Shown piece by piece: positions 36,518 to 50,463 of a stretch of DNA of 64,000 nt; position 1 is the first letter of the stretch; each line of letters opens with the position of its first letter. The stretch is from the NCBI RefSeq assembly GCF_900112375.1, contig NZ_FOLS01000006.1, forward strand, positions 62,001-126,000, written 5' to 3'. This DNA comes from Pseudomonas citronellolis (lineage in GTDB: Bacteria > Pseudomonadota > Gammaproteobacteria > Pseudomonadales > Pseudomonadaceae). A program made the position numbers and the translations under genes. The notes beneath the pieces are model-generated. The model was not told where the DNA came from. It saw only the letters and a program-made list of their open reading frames with translations, and made no database searches.

Positions 36518-37072
36518 ATGAAATTCTGCAGTCAGTGCGGCGCCAGCGTGAGCCTGCGCATCCCCAGCGGCGACAACCGGCCGCGCTACATCTGCGACCA
36601 GTGCCATACGGTGCATTACCAGAACCCGCGCATCGTCGCCGGCTGCCTGCCGGTGTGGGAGGGGCGCATCCTCCTGTGCCGCCGCGCCATCGCCCCGCGC
36701 CAGGGCTTCTGGACGCTGCCGGCGGGCTTCATGGAGAACGGCGAGACCCTCGAGCAGGCCGCCGCCCGCGAGACGCTGGAGGAAGCCTGCGCCCGCGTGC
36801 GCCAGTTGCAGCTCTATACCCTGTTCGACCTGCCGCACATCAGCCAGGTGTACATGTTCTTCCGCGCCGAGCTGGCCGACCTGGACTTCGCCGCCGGCGA
36901 GGAAAGCCTGGAGGTGGGCCTGTTCGAGGAATCGGCGATTCCCTGGTCGGAGCTGGCTTTCCCCACCGTGGGCCGTACCTTAGAATGCTACTTCAGCGAC
37001 CGGCAGAGGCAGGACTTCCCGGTGCGCAACGAGGCCATAGCACCCATGCCGGGCCACTATAAGAAGACCTGA
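36518..37072 (+). CDS. NUDIX hydrolase with N-terminal zinc ribbon
   Basis: The 184-aa protein begins with a zinc ribbon (CSQCG at about 4-8 and CDQCH at about 27-31). A NUDIX domain follows, with the box GFMENGETLEQAAARETLEEA (about 71-91, REtLEE core intact). This arrangement resembles NudC-like or ADP-ribose/NADH pyrophosphatases in shortened form. The substrate is unknown. A second in-frame ATG at 36416 is upstream, but the ribbon starts at 36518. Confidence 0.85.
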   Translation: MKFCSQCGASVSLRIPSGDNRPRYICDQCHTVHYQNPRIVAGCLPVWEGRILLCRRAIAPRQGFWTLPAGFMENGETLEQAAARETLEEACARVRQLQLYTLFDLPHISQVYMFFRAELADLDFAAGEESLEVGLFEESAIPWSELAFPTVGRTLECYFSDRQRQDFPVRNEAIAPMPGHYKKT

Positions 37073-37131
37073 ACACTTTGCAGGGCCGTGCATCGCGGCG
37101 CTTTATCGAACATCCGGGGGATCGTCTTTCC

Positions 37132-37632
37132 ATGCGCTGGCTGCTTGCCTTTCTGTGCCTGACCTTTGCCGCTCTATCGCAGGCCAATGCGACGCCGACC
37201 CTGGAAGGCCGCATCGACAAGGTGCTGGTGCTCAAGTCCGAGCACAAGCTGCACCTCTTGAGCAACGGCAAGATCCTCAAGAGCTACCGCATCTCCCTGG
37301 GCAAGAGCCCGCGCGGCACCAAGCTGGCCGAGGGCGACAACCGCACGCCGGAGGGCTTCTACTGGATCGACTGGCGCAAGACCAGCGACAAGTTCAACCT
37401 CTCCATGCACATCTCCTACCCCAACGCCCGCGACGTGGTGCGCGCCCGCGAGAAGGGCCTGTCGCCCGGCGGCATGATCATGATCCACGGCACCCCGCTG
37501 AGCGACGAGTACCCGGAGTGGTACTTCTCCACCCTGGACTGGACCAACGGCTGCATCGCCATGACCAACCCGGACATGCAGGAGGTCTGGAGCCTGGTCA
37601 AGGACGGCACGCTGATCGAGATCCGCCCCTGA
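37132..37632 (+). CDS. L,D-transpeptidase (YkuD domain)
   Basis: The 166-aa protein has a signal peptide (about 1-19, cleavage after SQANA). A YkuD catalytic domain follows with the His in MIMIHGTP (about 122) and the catalytic Cys in WTNGCIAM (about 141). Such enzymes crosslink peptidoglycan through L,D bonds, attach lipoproteins, or trim stem peptides in the periplasm. It lies 59 bases after the NUDIX gene. A strong terminator follows 10 bases after the stop. Confidence 0.88.
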   Translation: MRWLLAFLCLTFAALSQANATPTLEGRIDKVLVLKSEHKLHLLSNGKILKSYRISLGKSPRGTKLAEGDNRTPEGFYWIDWRKTSDKFNLSMHISYPNARDVVRAREKGLSPGGMIMIHGTPLSDEYPEWYFSTLDWTNGCIAMTNPDMQEVWSLVKDGTLIEIRP

Positions 37633-37642
37633 GGCGGCAATG

Positions 37643-37670
37643 AAAAAAGGCGCCTTCGGGCGCCTTTTTT
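37643..37670. terminator. Bidirectional Rho-independent terminator
   Basis: AAAAAAGGCGCC TTCG GGCGCCTTTTTT serves the convergent L,D-transpeptidase and NIF3-like genes. Confidence 0.92.
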
Positions 37671-37683
37671 CATTTTGCGGTGG

Positions 37684-38001
37684 CTAGAAGACCATGTCCG
37701 ACAACCGCCACACCTCGAAGGCCGGCGTCTCGTAGGGGTGCGCGGCCTTCAGCGCCTTGACCGAGTCGTGGATCAGTTCGTCGGCCACCACCATCTCCAC
37801 CTTCCATTCGGCCACCTGCTCGATGAGGCCGGTCGAGCCGAGGAAGGGGTTGCTACCCTGCAGCGGGCGGAACTGGCCCTGGCCGAGGGACTGCCAGCAG
37901 CAGCTGTCGTAGGCACCGATGCGTCCTGCACCTGCGGCGAACACCGCTTTCTTCACCGTCTCCAGGTGAGTCTCGGGAACATAGAAGCAGAGTTTGTACA
38001 T
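37684..38001 (-). CDS. YqfO/NIF3-like small protein
   Basis: The 105-aa protein matches the stand-alone CutA/PII-like domain found inside YqfO (NIF3-family) proteins. It starts YKLCFYVPETHLETVKKAVFAAGAG and contains AYDSCCWQS, GQFRPLQGSNPFLG and AHPYETPAFEV, the latter typical of this domain. The function is not established; metal or nucleotide binding has been proposed for the family. It ends against the terminator shared with the L,D-transpeptidase. Confidence 0.8.
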   Translation of the reverse strand: MYKLCFYVPETHLETVKKAVFAAGAGRIGAYDSCCWQSLGQGQFRPLQGSNPFLGSTGLIEQVAEWKVEMVVADELIHDSVKALKAAHPYETPAFEVWRLSDMVF

Positions 38002-38304
38002 CGGACGCTCCGTGGCGGAAAACTGGACCGGGTGGGGAGTCGAGGAGCGAATGCTGCCACAAATGATGGCGTTTTGCCTCCAATGACTCAGCGGTCATGC
38101 TCGGCAAATATCGACAGCGCGATTGCCTTCACGTTCTAAGGGAAAATTCCCAAGATTTTTAAAACGTGATGGAGCGCAGATTCAGTCGGAATCACTTTCC
38201 GATAAAGCGCCGCCAGCGCCCAGCCCAACCTTTGGTGGGGTCCGATTCGCTGCACCGCGATGCTCGTAGGAGCAACTGTCTTGCCGGCTGCGCCGAGGCG
38301 CTCT

Positions 38305-38373
38305 TCGTAGGAGCGAGCTTGCTCGCGAACAGACTCCGCAGCGGGGCTCATTCGCGAGCAAGCTCGCTCCTAC
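38305..38373. repeat. REP pair, type-A loop, copy 2
   Basis: Nearly identical to 32970-33040, including the loop AGACTCCGCAGCGGGGCTCA and the downstream GTGCTCGCCTGCAACG. It lies in the 736-base gene-free stretch 38002-38737. Confidence 0.85.
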
Positions 38374-38506
38374 AAAAGCCGTGCTCGCCTGCAACGCAGG
38401 ATCTCATCCGCGAATCACGTCGATCGCGGACAAGGTCCGCTCCTACACTGTTTTCTGGGTTATTCCCCTTCGGGCCAGCGCAAGCGCTGTTCGCGATGGA
38501 GCCGCG

Positions 38507-38574
38507 TCCCGCGTTCGCGGGAATGACGGGGTAAGAATCGTGTTTTCCGACGTCATTCCCGCGAACGCGGGAAC
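38507..38574. repeat. CATTCCCGCGAACGCGGGAA inverted repeats
   Basis: TCCCGCGTTCGCGGGAATGAC is followed 24 bases later by GTCATTCCCGCGAACGCGGGAAC. Each is itself a palindrome and together they are inverted copies. The core resembles the ATTCCC-N8-GGGAAT repeats known as dRS3 in Neisseria. Confidence 0.6.
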
Positions 38575-38608
38575 CCAATAGACAGTTACGCGTACGATGG
38601 CGCCTCCC

Positions 38609-38658
38609 TGTAGGAGCGGACCTTGTCCGCGATTCGCGCGCAGGGCGTGCTCCTACAG
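38609..38658. repeat. REP-like hairpin, TGTAGGAGCGGRCC family
   Basis: TGTAGGAGCGGACCTTGTCCGCGA and a partial complement CAGGGCGTGCTCCTACA. Relatives are at 44476-44525 and 62825-62876. Confidence 0.65.
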
Positions 38659-38684
38659 GAGGTCGGGTTCGCGAGCCCGCAACG

Positions 38685-38716
38685 AAAAAGGGGAAGGCCG
38701 AAGCCTTCCCCTTTTT
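38685..38716 (-). terminator. Rho-independent terminator of purL
   Basis: AAAAAGGGGAAGGC and GCCTTCCCCTTTTT form a 14-base stem about 20 bases beyond the purL stop; T-runs occur on both strands. Confidence 0.9.
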
Positions 38717-38737
38717 CCTGCTACGTCAGATACGGCC

Positions 38738-42634
<3,897 letters not shown>

Positions 42635-42701
42635 TGTCGGAACAGCCTCTGGAGACAGGGGAATTCGCAGGGCCGGGAGGGCCGGCCCGCAGAGGCCGTG
42701 C

Positions 42702-42707
42702 ATTCTA
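42702..42707 (-). promoter_or_regulatory. Candidate -10 element of purL
   Basis: The minus strand reads TAGAAT (within GGTAGAATGC) 68 bases upstream of the purL start, in the 314-base region between divergent purL and mltF. No PurR-type box was recognised. Confidence 0.4.
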
Positions 42708-42852
42708 CCGTAAAGCATGCCCCGGCGGCACCTGCAGCTCGGCCGACGGCGAGGGCTTTCTGCCATTGGGCGGGGGAGCGGCGCCATTCATCTTCGAACG
42801 CTTTCGAACAGGCTCGCCGCAAGCCCGCTCCAGTCGCGCCCCGGGGCCCTGA

Positions 42853-44418
<1,566 letters not shown>

Positions 44419-44475
44419 AGCGCAGAGCATCGCGGACGGAGTCCCCTACGAGGGAACTCCATGCCTCACGACAAC

Positions 44476-44637
44476 TGTAGGAGCGGGCCCTGCCCGCGAT
44501 TTCGCGCGCAGGGCGCGCTCCTGCATGGGAATGGCGCGAGCGGGCAGCGTAGGAGCGGATCTCATCCGCGAATCGCGCCGAGGCCTCCGGCAAACACAAC
44601 ACCCGTAGGATGGTGTTGAGCGAAGCGATACCCATCA
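44476..44637. repeat. Cluster of REP-like hairpins
   Basis: This fills most of the 304-base gap 44419-44722. It holds TGTAGGAGCGGGCCCTGCCCGCGA...GGGCGCGCTCCTGCA at 44476-44525, a GTAGGAGCGGATCTCATCCGCGA unit at about 44549, and half of the GGATGGTGTTGAGCGAAGCGATACCCATC family at 44604-44637. Confidence 0.7.
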
Positions 44638-44722
44638 CCTCGGCGCATTCGGCAAGACAGTTTTCAGGAATGCACTATCGTAGCAGCTGACTCCGTCCGC
44701 TATTCGCGTAGGACGCCGCGCC

Positions 44723-45238
44723 CTATCCCTTGCGCCTTGCCTTAAAGAAGGCCGACAACATCGCACTGCACTCCTCCGCCAGCACCCCGCCCTCCACCAA
44801 CACCTTGTGATTGAGGAAATCCTGAGCGAAGAACTCCCCCCGGCTGACCACCACCCCCGACTTGGGCTCAGTGGCGGCATAGACCAGGCGTTGGATACGC
44901 GCGTGCACCAGCAGGCCGGCGCACATGCTGCAGGGCTCCAGGGTGACATAGAGGGTGCTGCCGGGCAGGCGGTAGTTGCCGGCCGCCGCCGCAGCCTCGC
45001 GGATGGCGATCATCTCGGCATGGGCGCTGGGGTCATGGGCGGTGATCGGCTGGTTGAAGCCACGGCCGATGACCTGGCCTTCCAGCACCAGCACGGCGCC
45101 CACCGGCACCTCGCCCAGGGCCGCGCCCTGCTCGGCCAGGGCCATGGCCTCGCGCATGAATTCGCGGTCGCGGCTGCGATCGATCACCGGGGCCAGCCCC
45201 TTCACCGTCGGGTGGCCCTTGCTGTTGGTCAGCCGCAC
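44723..45238 (-). CDS. tadA: tRNA-specific adenosine deaminase
   Basis: The 171-aa zinc enzyme deaminates A34 to inosine in tRNA-Arg. The catalytic motifs are HAEM (His 73, Glu 75) and PCSMCAG (Cys 103, Cys 106), in the frame VPVGAVLV...NYRLPGSTLYVTLEPC. The frame starts at GTG 45238, overlapping the multicopper oxidase stop by 10 bases. A second GTG at 45205 is possible, and the conserved part only begins near residue 20. The overlap implies co-transcription with the oxidase gene. Confidence 0.92.
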   Translation of the reverse strand: MRLTNSKGHPTVKGLAPVIDRSRDREFMREAMALAEQGAALGEVPVGAVLVLEGQVIGRGFNQPITAHDPSAHAEMIAIREAAAAAGNYRLPGSTLYVTLEPCSMCAGLLVHARIQRLVYAATEPKSGVVVSRGEFFAQDFLNHKVLVEGGVLAEECSAMLSAFFKARRKG

Positions 45239-46620
45239 CAGGCGTCACCCACGGCGATGGTGCCCATCAGGCCGGTCTCCATATGGTCGATGACGTGGCA
45301 GTGGAACATCCACAGGCCAGGGTTGTCCGCCACCAGCGCCACCTTCGCGCTCTCGTTCTTGCCCAGCAGGTAGGTATCACTGTAGTACGGGATGATCTTG
45401 CGGCGGTTGGACGCCAGCACCTTGAAGGTCATGCCGTGCAGGTGGATCGGGTGCTGGTACTGCGTCAGGTTGCGCAGGGTGAAGATATAGCTCTTGCCCA
45501 GCTCCAGCTTGGCCAGCGGCGGCGCGTTGTGCTTGTGCTCCTCGCCGCCCTGCCAGGCCACGCCGTTGATCTGCCACAGCGACGGGGTCGCCTGGCCCTT
45601 GGAGTAGTCGGTCATGGCGCCCACCCACTCGAACTTGAAGTCGATGGTCTCGGCCTTGTCCAGGTCCGGCTCGCTCACCGGGTTGTGCGGCAGCGCCGGC
45701 GGCCATTCGGCGGAACCACCCTGCAGCGGCGCCACGCCGCGCACCGTGCCCAGGCGCACCACGCCGTCGCGCAGGGACAGCTCCTGGCCCTCGGCCGGAC
45801 CGCGGATGGCCAGCTCCAGGCGCATGCCCGGGCCGATCCAGTATTGCTCGTCGAGGTCCCGCGGCTCCACCGGGTGGCCGTCGATGGCGTAGATCTTCGC
45901 CTCGCTGCCCGGCAGGTTGAGCCGGTAGGTCACGGTGTTGTCGATGTTGAGGATGCGCACGCGGGTCACCTGGCCGGCGGGCAGCTCGATCACCGGTACG
46001 TGCTCGCCGTTGATGGTCGACAGGCTGCCGCGGGTGCCCTCGCGGGCGGCCTCGCGCGGCACGCTGAAGGCGGTGAAGGCGCCCTGCTCGTCCACGTGCC
46101 AGGTCTTCAGGCAGAGGATCTTCTCCTGGGTGAAGCCGCTGGGCTCGCGCTCGTCGATGATCAGCGGGCCGACCAGGCCGCGGCCCAGTTGCTCGCTGCT
46201 CATCAGGTGCGGGTGGTACCAGTAGCTGCCGGCGTCGGGGGTCTTGAACAGGTAGACGAAGCTCTGCCCCGGCTGCACCGGCGGCTGCGAGATATAGGGT
46301 ACACCGTCCATCTCGATGGGCAGGCGGATGCCGTGCCAGTGGATGGTGGTCGGCTCGTCCAGCCTGTTGGTGAAACGCACGCGCAGCCAGTCGCCCTGGC
46401 GGGCACGGATCTCGAAGCCGGGGAAGCGGTTGCCGTAGAGCAGCGCCGGAGTCTTGTGCCCGGGCACCAGCTCCAGGTCCATGGGCGCGGCGATCAGTTC
46501 GTAGTCGTGCTCGGCGGTCACCTGCGGACGCGCCAGCCAGAGGCGCGCGCCGCCGGCGCCGAGGCCGACCACGGCGAGGCCGGCGATGCCACCCAGTACC
46601 TGTCTGCGGGTAAAGCTCAT
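45229..46620 (-). CDS. Tat-exported multicopper oxidase
   Basis: The 463-aa protein has a twin-arginine signal (FTRRQVLGG) and three cupredoxin domains. Copper ligands are complete: HWHG (94-97), YHPH (135-138), HPIHLHG (near 390) and HCHVIDHMETGLM (near 440), the last holding the type 1 Cys-His-Met set. It resembles CueO/CopA/PcoA-type periplasmic oxidases that oxidise Cu(I) or phenolics, but without an obvious Met-rich insert. ATG 46620 has a GGGGGAG ribosome site. The next gene (tadA) overlaps its end. Confidence 0.9.
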   Translation of the reverse strand: MSFTRRQVLGGIAGLAVVGLGAGGARLWLARPQVTAEHDYELIAAPMDLELVPGHKTPALLYGNRFPGFEIRARQGDWLRVRFTNRLDEPTTIHWHGIRLPIEMDGVPYISQPPVQPGQSFVYLFKTPDAGSYWYHPHLMSSEQLGRGLVGPLIIDEREPSGFTQEKILCLKTWHVDEQGAFTAFSVPREAAREGTRGSLSTINGEHVPVIELPAGQVTRVRILNIDNTVTYRLNLPGSEAKIYAIDGHPVEPRDLDEQYWIGPGMRLELAIRGPAEGQELSLRDGVVRLGTVRGVAPLQGGSAEWPPALPHNPVSEPDLDKAETIDFKFEWVGAMTDYSKGQATPSLWQINGVAWQGGEEHKHNAPPLAKLELGKSYIFTLRNLTQYQHPIHLHGMTFKVLASNRRKIIPYYSDTYLLGKNESAKVALVADNPGLWMFHCHVIDHMETGLMGTIAVGDAWCG

Positions 46621-46829
46621 GTCTCCCCCAACCCCTGCGGGTATCTCGCAAATGCAAGATTTTCTCATTTTCCCGGTGGCAAGGCGAGCACGAAGGCGCT
46701 GCGCGATGTCGCATCCCTGGCAACTGCAGCAAATGCCTGACAGACATGGACAGCCACGCCACGGAAGGCTATCTGGATAACTTCGCTTCCACGGCGATAC
46801 ACCGCCATTGACGACGAGAGAGACGAGGC

Positions 46830-47615
46830 ATGAGCCAGAAACTGAAGGTGGAACGCAAGGGCCATGTGCTCTGCATCGGGCTGAACCGCCCGGAGAAGTA
46901 CAACGCCATGGACGTGGAGCTGTACCTGGCGCTGGCCGACGCCTACGGTGAACTGCAACGCGACGACGAACTGCGCTGCGGCCTGCTCTACGGCGAAGGC
47001 AAGCACTTCTGCGCCGGCCTGGAGCTGGACAAGTGGGGCCCGCAGTTCGCCAGCGGCCGCTTCCCCGAACTGCCTCCAGGCGCCTGCGACCCCTTCGGCC
47101 TGGACCCGGCTCGGCGGGTGGCCAAGCCGATCGTGGTCGCCGCCCGCGGCGTCTGCTTCACCGCCGCCCTGGAACTGATGCTGGCCGCCGACGTGCGCAT
47201 CGCCGCGGAAGATGCCCGCTTCGGCCAGATCGAGGTCAAGCGCGGCATCTATGCCGTGGGCGGCGCGACCATCCGCTTCGTGCAGAACATCGGCTGGGGC
47301 AACACCATGCGCTACCTGCTCACCGGCGACGAATTCGACGCCCGGGAAGCCCAGCGCATGGGCCTGGTGCAGGAAGTGACGGCCCCCGGCGAGGAATTCG
47401 CCGCAGCCCTGGCCATAGCCGAACGCATCGCCCGCCAAGCCCCGCTGGGCGTGCGCGCCACCCTGGCCAGCGCGCGCCTGGCCCTGGCCGAAGGCGAGAC
47501 GGAAGCCGCCCGCCGCCTGCTGCCGGACCTGCAACCGCTGATGGGCAGCGAGGACGTCAAGGAAGGCGTCGCCTCCTTCCTCGAACGCCGCGAGGCGAAC
47601 TTCGTCGGCCGCTGA
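46830..47615 (+). CDS. Enoyl-CoA hydratase/isomerase (crotonase) family protein
   Basis: The 261-aa crotonase-fold protein has the first oxyanion-hole segment at GEGKHFCAGLELD (about 56-68) and the second at ARGVCFTAALELMLAADVRIAA (about 104-125). The acidic residue usually used for hydration is present in FGQIEVKRGIYAVGG (about Glu 137). The second segment lacks the usual glycine-rich GxAxGGG form (it reads CFTAALE), so reaction specificity is unclear. It is divergent from the multicopper oxidase. It is the last conserved gene before the accessory block at guaA. Confidence 0.85.
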   Translation: MSQKLKVERKGHVLCIGLNRPEKYNAMDVELYLALADAYGELQRDDELRCGLLYGEGKHFCAGLELDKWGPQFASGRFPELPPGACDPFGLDPARRVAKPIVVAARGVCFTAALELMLAADVRIAAEDARFGQIEVKRGIYAVGGATIRFVQNIGWGNTMRYLLTGDEFDAREAQRMGLVQEVTAPGEEFAAALAIAERIARQAPLGVRATLASARLALAEGETEAARRLLPDLQPLMGSEDVKEGVASFLERREANFVGR

Positions 47616-47674
47616 AACGACGACGGGCTTGCTCAAGGCAAGCCCACGTCCTTAACGATCTCAGCCAGCAAAGA

Positions 47675-48508
47675 TCAAGTATTCGGCAGCCTAGACTCGT
47701 ACTTGGACTTCAGATTATTTTTCCAATTATCTAGCAAATAGAAATATCCAAGCCTATAGCGATACGTATTTGACGGAGGACGTTTAGGTAGAGGCTTCTT
47801 CCATACTGAAAAATTTATGCGCCCTGCCGAACGCACGTCCGCATAGACAACAAAAGTCTCACGATCATCGACCCAGCCTTGTATATTCCCGTTGATTTTC
47901 TTCTCCATCCCCAAGAAGTGCAAACGGGACTCTACCCAATCTAGGTCCTCGGCATGACGAGGTTTCTCTCCGTACGAAATCCCCTCATCCAGCAAATGGC
48001 CGCCATCAAATGGATCGAGTTGATACAGCACCTCCTTGCTTCGTCGCTCAACAAGCGCCTTCTGCTCCGCCTCGCGCTCCAGCCTCTCGCTTTCAGCAAA
48101 CTTGTCTCTCCAATGGTCCCTTGCTAAATATTCCGCCACTTCCGTGAACAAGCATTGATGTGTATTTCCATAACCCACCAGATGGCGACGTAGCCCTTCG
48201 GGCAAAGCAAACCCCTCCTGGTATGGAGAGTCGGCACCACGACCACACAAAGGACAGTTTGTCCGACTACCCCATCCGGACGCTTTTGTTTCTAGGGGCT
48301 GCGCATATGCAATAATTTTCTCAGAAATTTTGTCAAGCCATTGATAGGTATCCTTTCGCGAAAGGCAGCCATGATAACTGCTCAATATTTGCGCCGTCTC
48401 GTAAGGGAGGAGATGTATCAGATTACTCCGCAACATCCATAAATCGTCCCTCAACCTATCGATAATTTTATCTTTATCGCTTTCGACCAAAGTGGAATGC
48501 TGGCGCAT
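47675..48508 (-). CDS. Hypothetical protein with CxxC...HxC motif, AT-richer than neighbours
   Basis: I do not recognise this 277-aa protein. It has a helical N-terminal part (about 1-80), then CPLCGRG (about 84-90) and, some 40 residues on, THQC, a possible zinc site. A charged coiled-coil-like helix follows (about 150-175: ESERLEREAEQKALVERRSKEV). The C-terminal half is rich in Trp and Tyr. Its DNA has clearly more A/T and rarer Pseudomonas codons (ATA, TTA, AGA) than the flanking genes, a sign of recent transfer. I favour ATG 48508 (GAGAAG upstream) over a GTG at 48565. It lies 116 bases downstream of the AbiE pair on the same strand. Confidence 0.65.
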   Translation of the reverse strand: MRQHSTLVESDKDKIIDRLRDDLWMLRSNLIHLLPYETAQILSSYHGCLSRKDTYQWLDKISEKIIAYAQPLETKASGWGSRTNCPLCGRGADSPYQEGFALPEGLRRHLVGYGNTHQCLFTEVAEYLARDHWRDKFAESERLEREAEQKALVERRSKEVLYQLDPFDGGHLLDEGISYGEKPRHAEDLDWVESRLHFLGMEKKINGNIQGWVDDRETFVVYADVRSAGRINFSVWKKPLPKRPPSNTYRYRLGYFYLLDNWKNNLKSKYESRLPNT

Positions 48509-48624
48509 AGACTTCTCGACTAAATTATGTCCCTCGGCAACCGCCGACCAATTACAGCGACCCACGATTCATCACTAACAGCGACAAATAAATATGAAAT
48601 CGTGAATCACGTAAACACCTCACC

Positions 48625-49572
48625 TCATCTGGCACCAAGGATCCGACCCAGCGTTTCCTCCAGCAGCTTCCGATCCGCCAGCCGCTTGGCATCGGTGCGC
48701 TGGGCCAGGTTGTACAGCTTGCGCCGCACAGCCGGCAAATCAGCTGCCTGCGCAAGCCCGATCAGATCGAAATCCGGCTGCTGATCCTCGATGGATAGCA
48801 GGAACGCACACGACGACTCATCCAGCCAACCGGCTACGCGCGTCAGCAGGCGCTCATGGATGTCCAGCAAGGCTCTGGCCTCAATAGGCTCAGCCGTCAT
48901 GCCTTTGAAATGCGCTTCGAAGGTCGCCGAGAAATCTGCTGGCACGCGAGGCGCCAGCATCTCCCAAGCAGGTTTGGGACTACAGCTCAGGTAGACGAGA
49001 AAAGTTCGCCAGAGCATCTGATCCGCTCGTTCGTCTTCAAGCAGCAGGCCGATATCGAAAAGATCGCGTGGATGCTGCCTCGACAACGCGGCAGCCAGCT
49101 TACCGGCGTAGAGGTCGGCAAAGTTCAGCACCTGCACCGAGGCGAAGCCGAATGCCTCCTCGACTCTCGGGCGCACCACCATTTTCCGCGGAGGGTGCAC
49201 CGTGCCACGCATAACCGGCGTCGTCTCGATCTGCACGCGCGCACGGCCGCGACTGGCCACCAGTCGCGTGACACCAGCGCCCTCCCCAGCCGCCTCCTGT
49301 ACCTGCAGCCGCAGGGGATGGGCACGCAGTACATCGGCCAGTCGCCCGAGCGCTTCCGCGATCAGCTTTGCATCTTCGGCATAGTCATGCACCGGCAACC
49401 AGGCTAAATCGATGTCCACCGACAAGCGTGGCAGGTCGTGCTCGAACAGATTGATGGCCGTACCGCCCTTGAGCGCAAAGCGCGGCTCCTGCTCCAGCAC
49501 TGGCAGTATCTCGACCAAGAGCCGCACACGGTCGGTATAGCGCTGGTCCAAATGCTCAAGCCAAGTGTTCAT
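48625..49572 (-). CDS. abiEii: AbiEii-type nucleotidyltransferase toxin (type IV TA)
   Basis: The 315-aa protein matches the AbiEii/AbiGii family. The nucleotidyltransferase core is seen as LKGGTAINLF (Gly 36-37) followed by SVDIDL (Asp 53, Asp 55). The downstream FADLYAGKLAAAL (about 151-163) and HPRDLFDIGLLL (about 167-178) are family signatures. AbiEii toxins transfer nucleotides, as shown for relatives that modify tRNA, and cause stasis in phage-infected cells. ATG 49572 overlaps the antitoxin stop by 17 bases, the normal antitoxin-first order. GC is lower than in the housekeeping genes. Confidence 0.88.
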   Translation of the reverse strand: MNTWLEHLDQRYTDRVRLLVEILPVLEQEPRFALKGGTAINLFEHDLPRLSVDIDLAWLPVHDYAEDAKLIAEALGRLADVLRAHPLRLQVQEAAGEGAGVTRLVASRGRARVQIETTPVMRGTVHPPRKMVVRPRVEEAFGFASVQVLNFADLYAGKLAAALSRQHPRDLFDIGLLLEDERADQMLWRTFLVYLSCSPKPAWEMLAPRVPADFSATFEAHFKGMTAEPIEARALLDIHERLLTRVAGWLDESSCAFLLSIEDQQPDFDLIGLAQAADLPAVRRKLYNLAQRTDAKRLADRKLLEETLGRILGAR

Positions 49573-50386
49573 CGAGGTCTTCCGGCAAGGTGATCTGGTA
49601 AGTCGGATGCAATCTCCCACCGGGCACCAGCGCACGCTTTCCTCGCCCCAGATCTACGCCATCCAGTGAAACGTGCGACAGCCACGCATGCCGATGGCGC
49701 TCGGCCAACGCCAGGAACACCCGTTTGGCCTTGATGCTGCAGCAGTGACGCAACAACGAGCTGACCCGCTGTGGCCGCAGCGTTGTCATGGCCTGCATCA
49801 ACGCATCGGCTTCATAGACCAACGCTGCGTCCGCAACGCCATCGCACAGCTCCAGCATGGCCCGCTCGGGCGTAGAGCAGACCAGGGAATCGGCGCCCGG
49901 CGCAGCCCGGTACCAGGCCAGCCCTTGCTCGGATAGAGTCTTCTCGGACACCGCCACGGTGAACGACAAGGGCGGTAGATCGAAAACTCCCCTGCCCAGG
50001 AACTCGAAACGCTGCGCCAGTGGCAGCTTGCCGAGCCAACCTGGTGGCCGTTCCGGCCCATATAGCGTGATGGTTCCGGCATCGCCCAAGCGCAGGTAGT
50101 GCTCATGCCCCTGCAGGCTCAAAGCGAAACGGCCGCCGACATGCAAAGGCATGCCTTCCCCAACCTGTATGCTGCGAACCACACCCTCCCATTGCAGGCG
50201 GCCGCCCTTGCGCATATACACGCCGCGTACTGGCGACACCAGCCAGCCGCTGCTCACATAGCGCGCGACGAGGCTGTTGGAATAGCCGTGGGCCCGCAAC
50301 CAGCGACTCGAGATAAGCCGCGTATCACTTAGCTCAGTCAGCAGCAGGTTCAGCTTTCCTGACTTTTGATCACTTATAGTGCTCAA
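49556..50386 (-). CDS. abiEi: AbiEi-type antitoxin/transcriptional regulator
   Basis: The 276-aa protein has an N-terminal winged helix-turn-helix (about 10-62: LISSRWLRAHGYSNSLVARYVSSGWLV) and the C-terminal AbiEi antitoxin domain (about 65-260: GGRFALSLQGHEHYLRL and VCSTPERAMLELCDGV are typical). In type IV systems AbiEi does not bind the toxin protein stably. It counteracts its effect and represses the operon through inverted repeats. The only plausible start is TTG 50386, since no ATG lies near the N-terminus. A 21-base palindrome ends exactly on this codon. Confidence 0.87.
   Translation of the reverse strand: MSTISDQKSGKLNLLLTELSDTRLISSRWLRAHGYSNSLVARYVSSGWLVSPVRGVYMRKGGRLQWEGVVRSIQVGEGMPLHVGGRFALSLQGHEHYLRLGDAGTITLYGPERPPGWLGKLPLAQRFEFLGRGVFDLPPLSFTVAVSEKTLSEQGLAWYRAAPGADSLVCSTPERAMLELCDGVADAALVYEADALMQAMTTLRPQRVSSLLRHCCSIKAKRVFLALAERHRHAWLSHVSLDGVDLGRGKRALVPGGRLHPTYQITLPEDLDEHLA
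50366..50386 (-). promoter_or_regulatory. Palindromic operator candidate at the abiEi start
   Basis: TTGATCACT-TAT-AGTGCTCAA is a 9-base inverted repeat with one mismatch and a 3-base spacer. It covers the first seven codons including the TTG start. It fits autorepression by the AbiEi winged helix; the protein-site match is inference. Confidence 0.5.
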
Positions 50387-50435
50387 AATACAGTTTTTAT
50401 AAACCTTTCAAGATCGAAGCGGTTTAACGAAAGAC

Positions 50436-50463
50436 AAAAAAGACCACTGATATTGATCTTTTT
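50436..50463. terminator. Bidirectional Rho-independent terminator upstream of abiE
   Basis: AAAAAAGACC and GATCTTTTT (one G-U pair) form a hairpin around ACTGATATT, with T-runs on both strands. It could end transcripts from the guaA side or from the 50464-50880 stretch before they reach abiE. Confidence 0.6.

Noticed and set aside
42635-42787. N-terminal extension of purL
   Set aside because: There is no conserved sequence before [11 protein letters not shown], and the extension covers the promoter region.
47616-47700. Search for a direct repeat of the guaA 3' end (island attachment site)
   Set aside because: No copy of the guaA terminal sequence was seen at the far side of the accessory block, so an intact att pair is not claimed.
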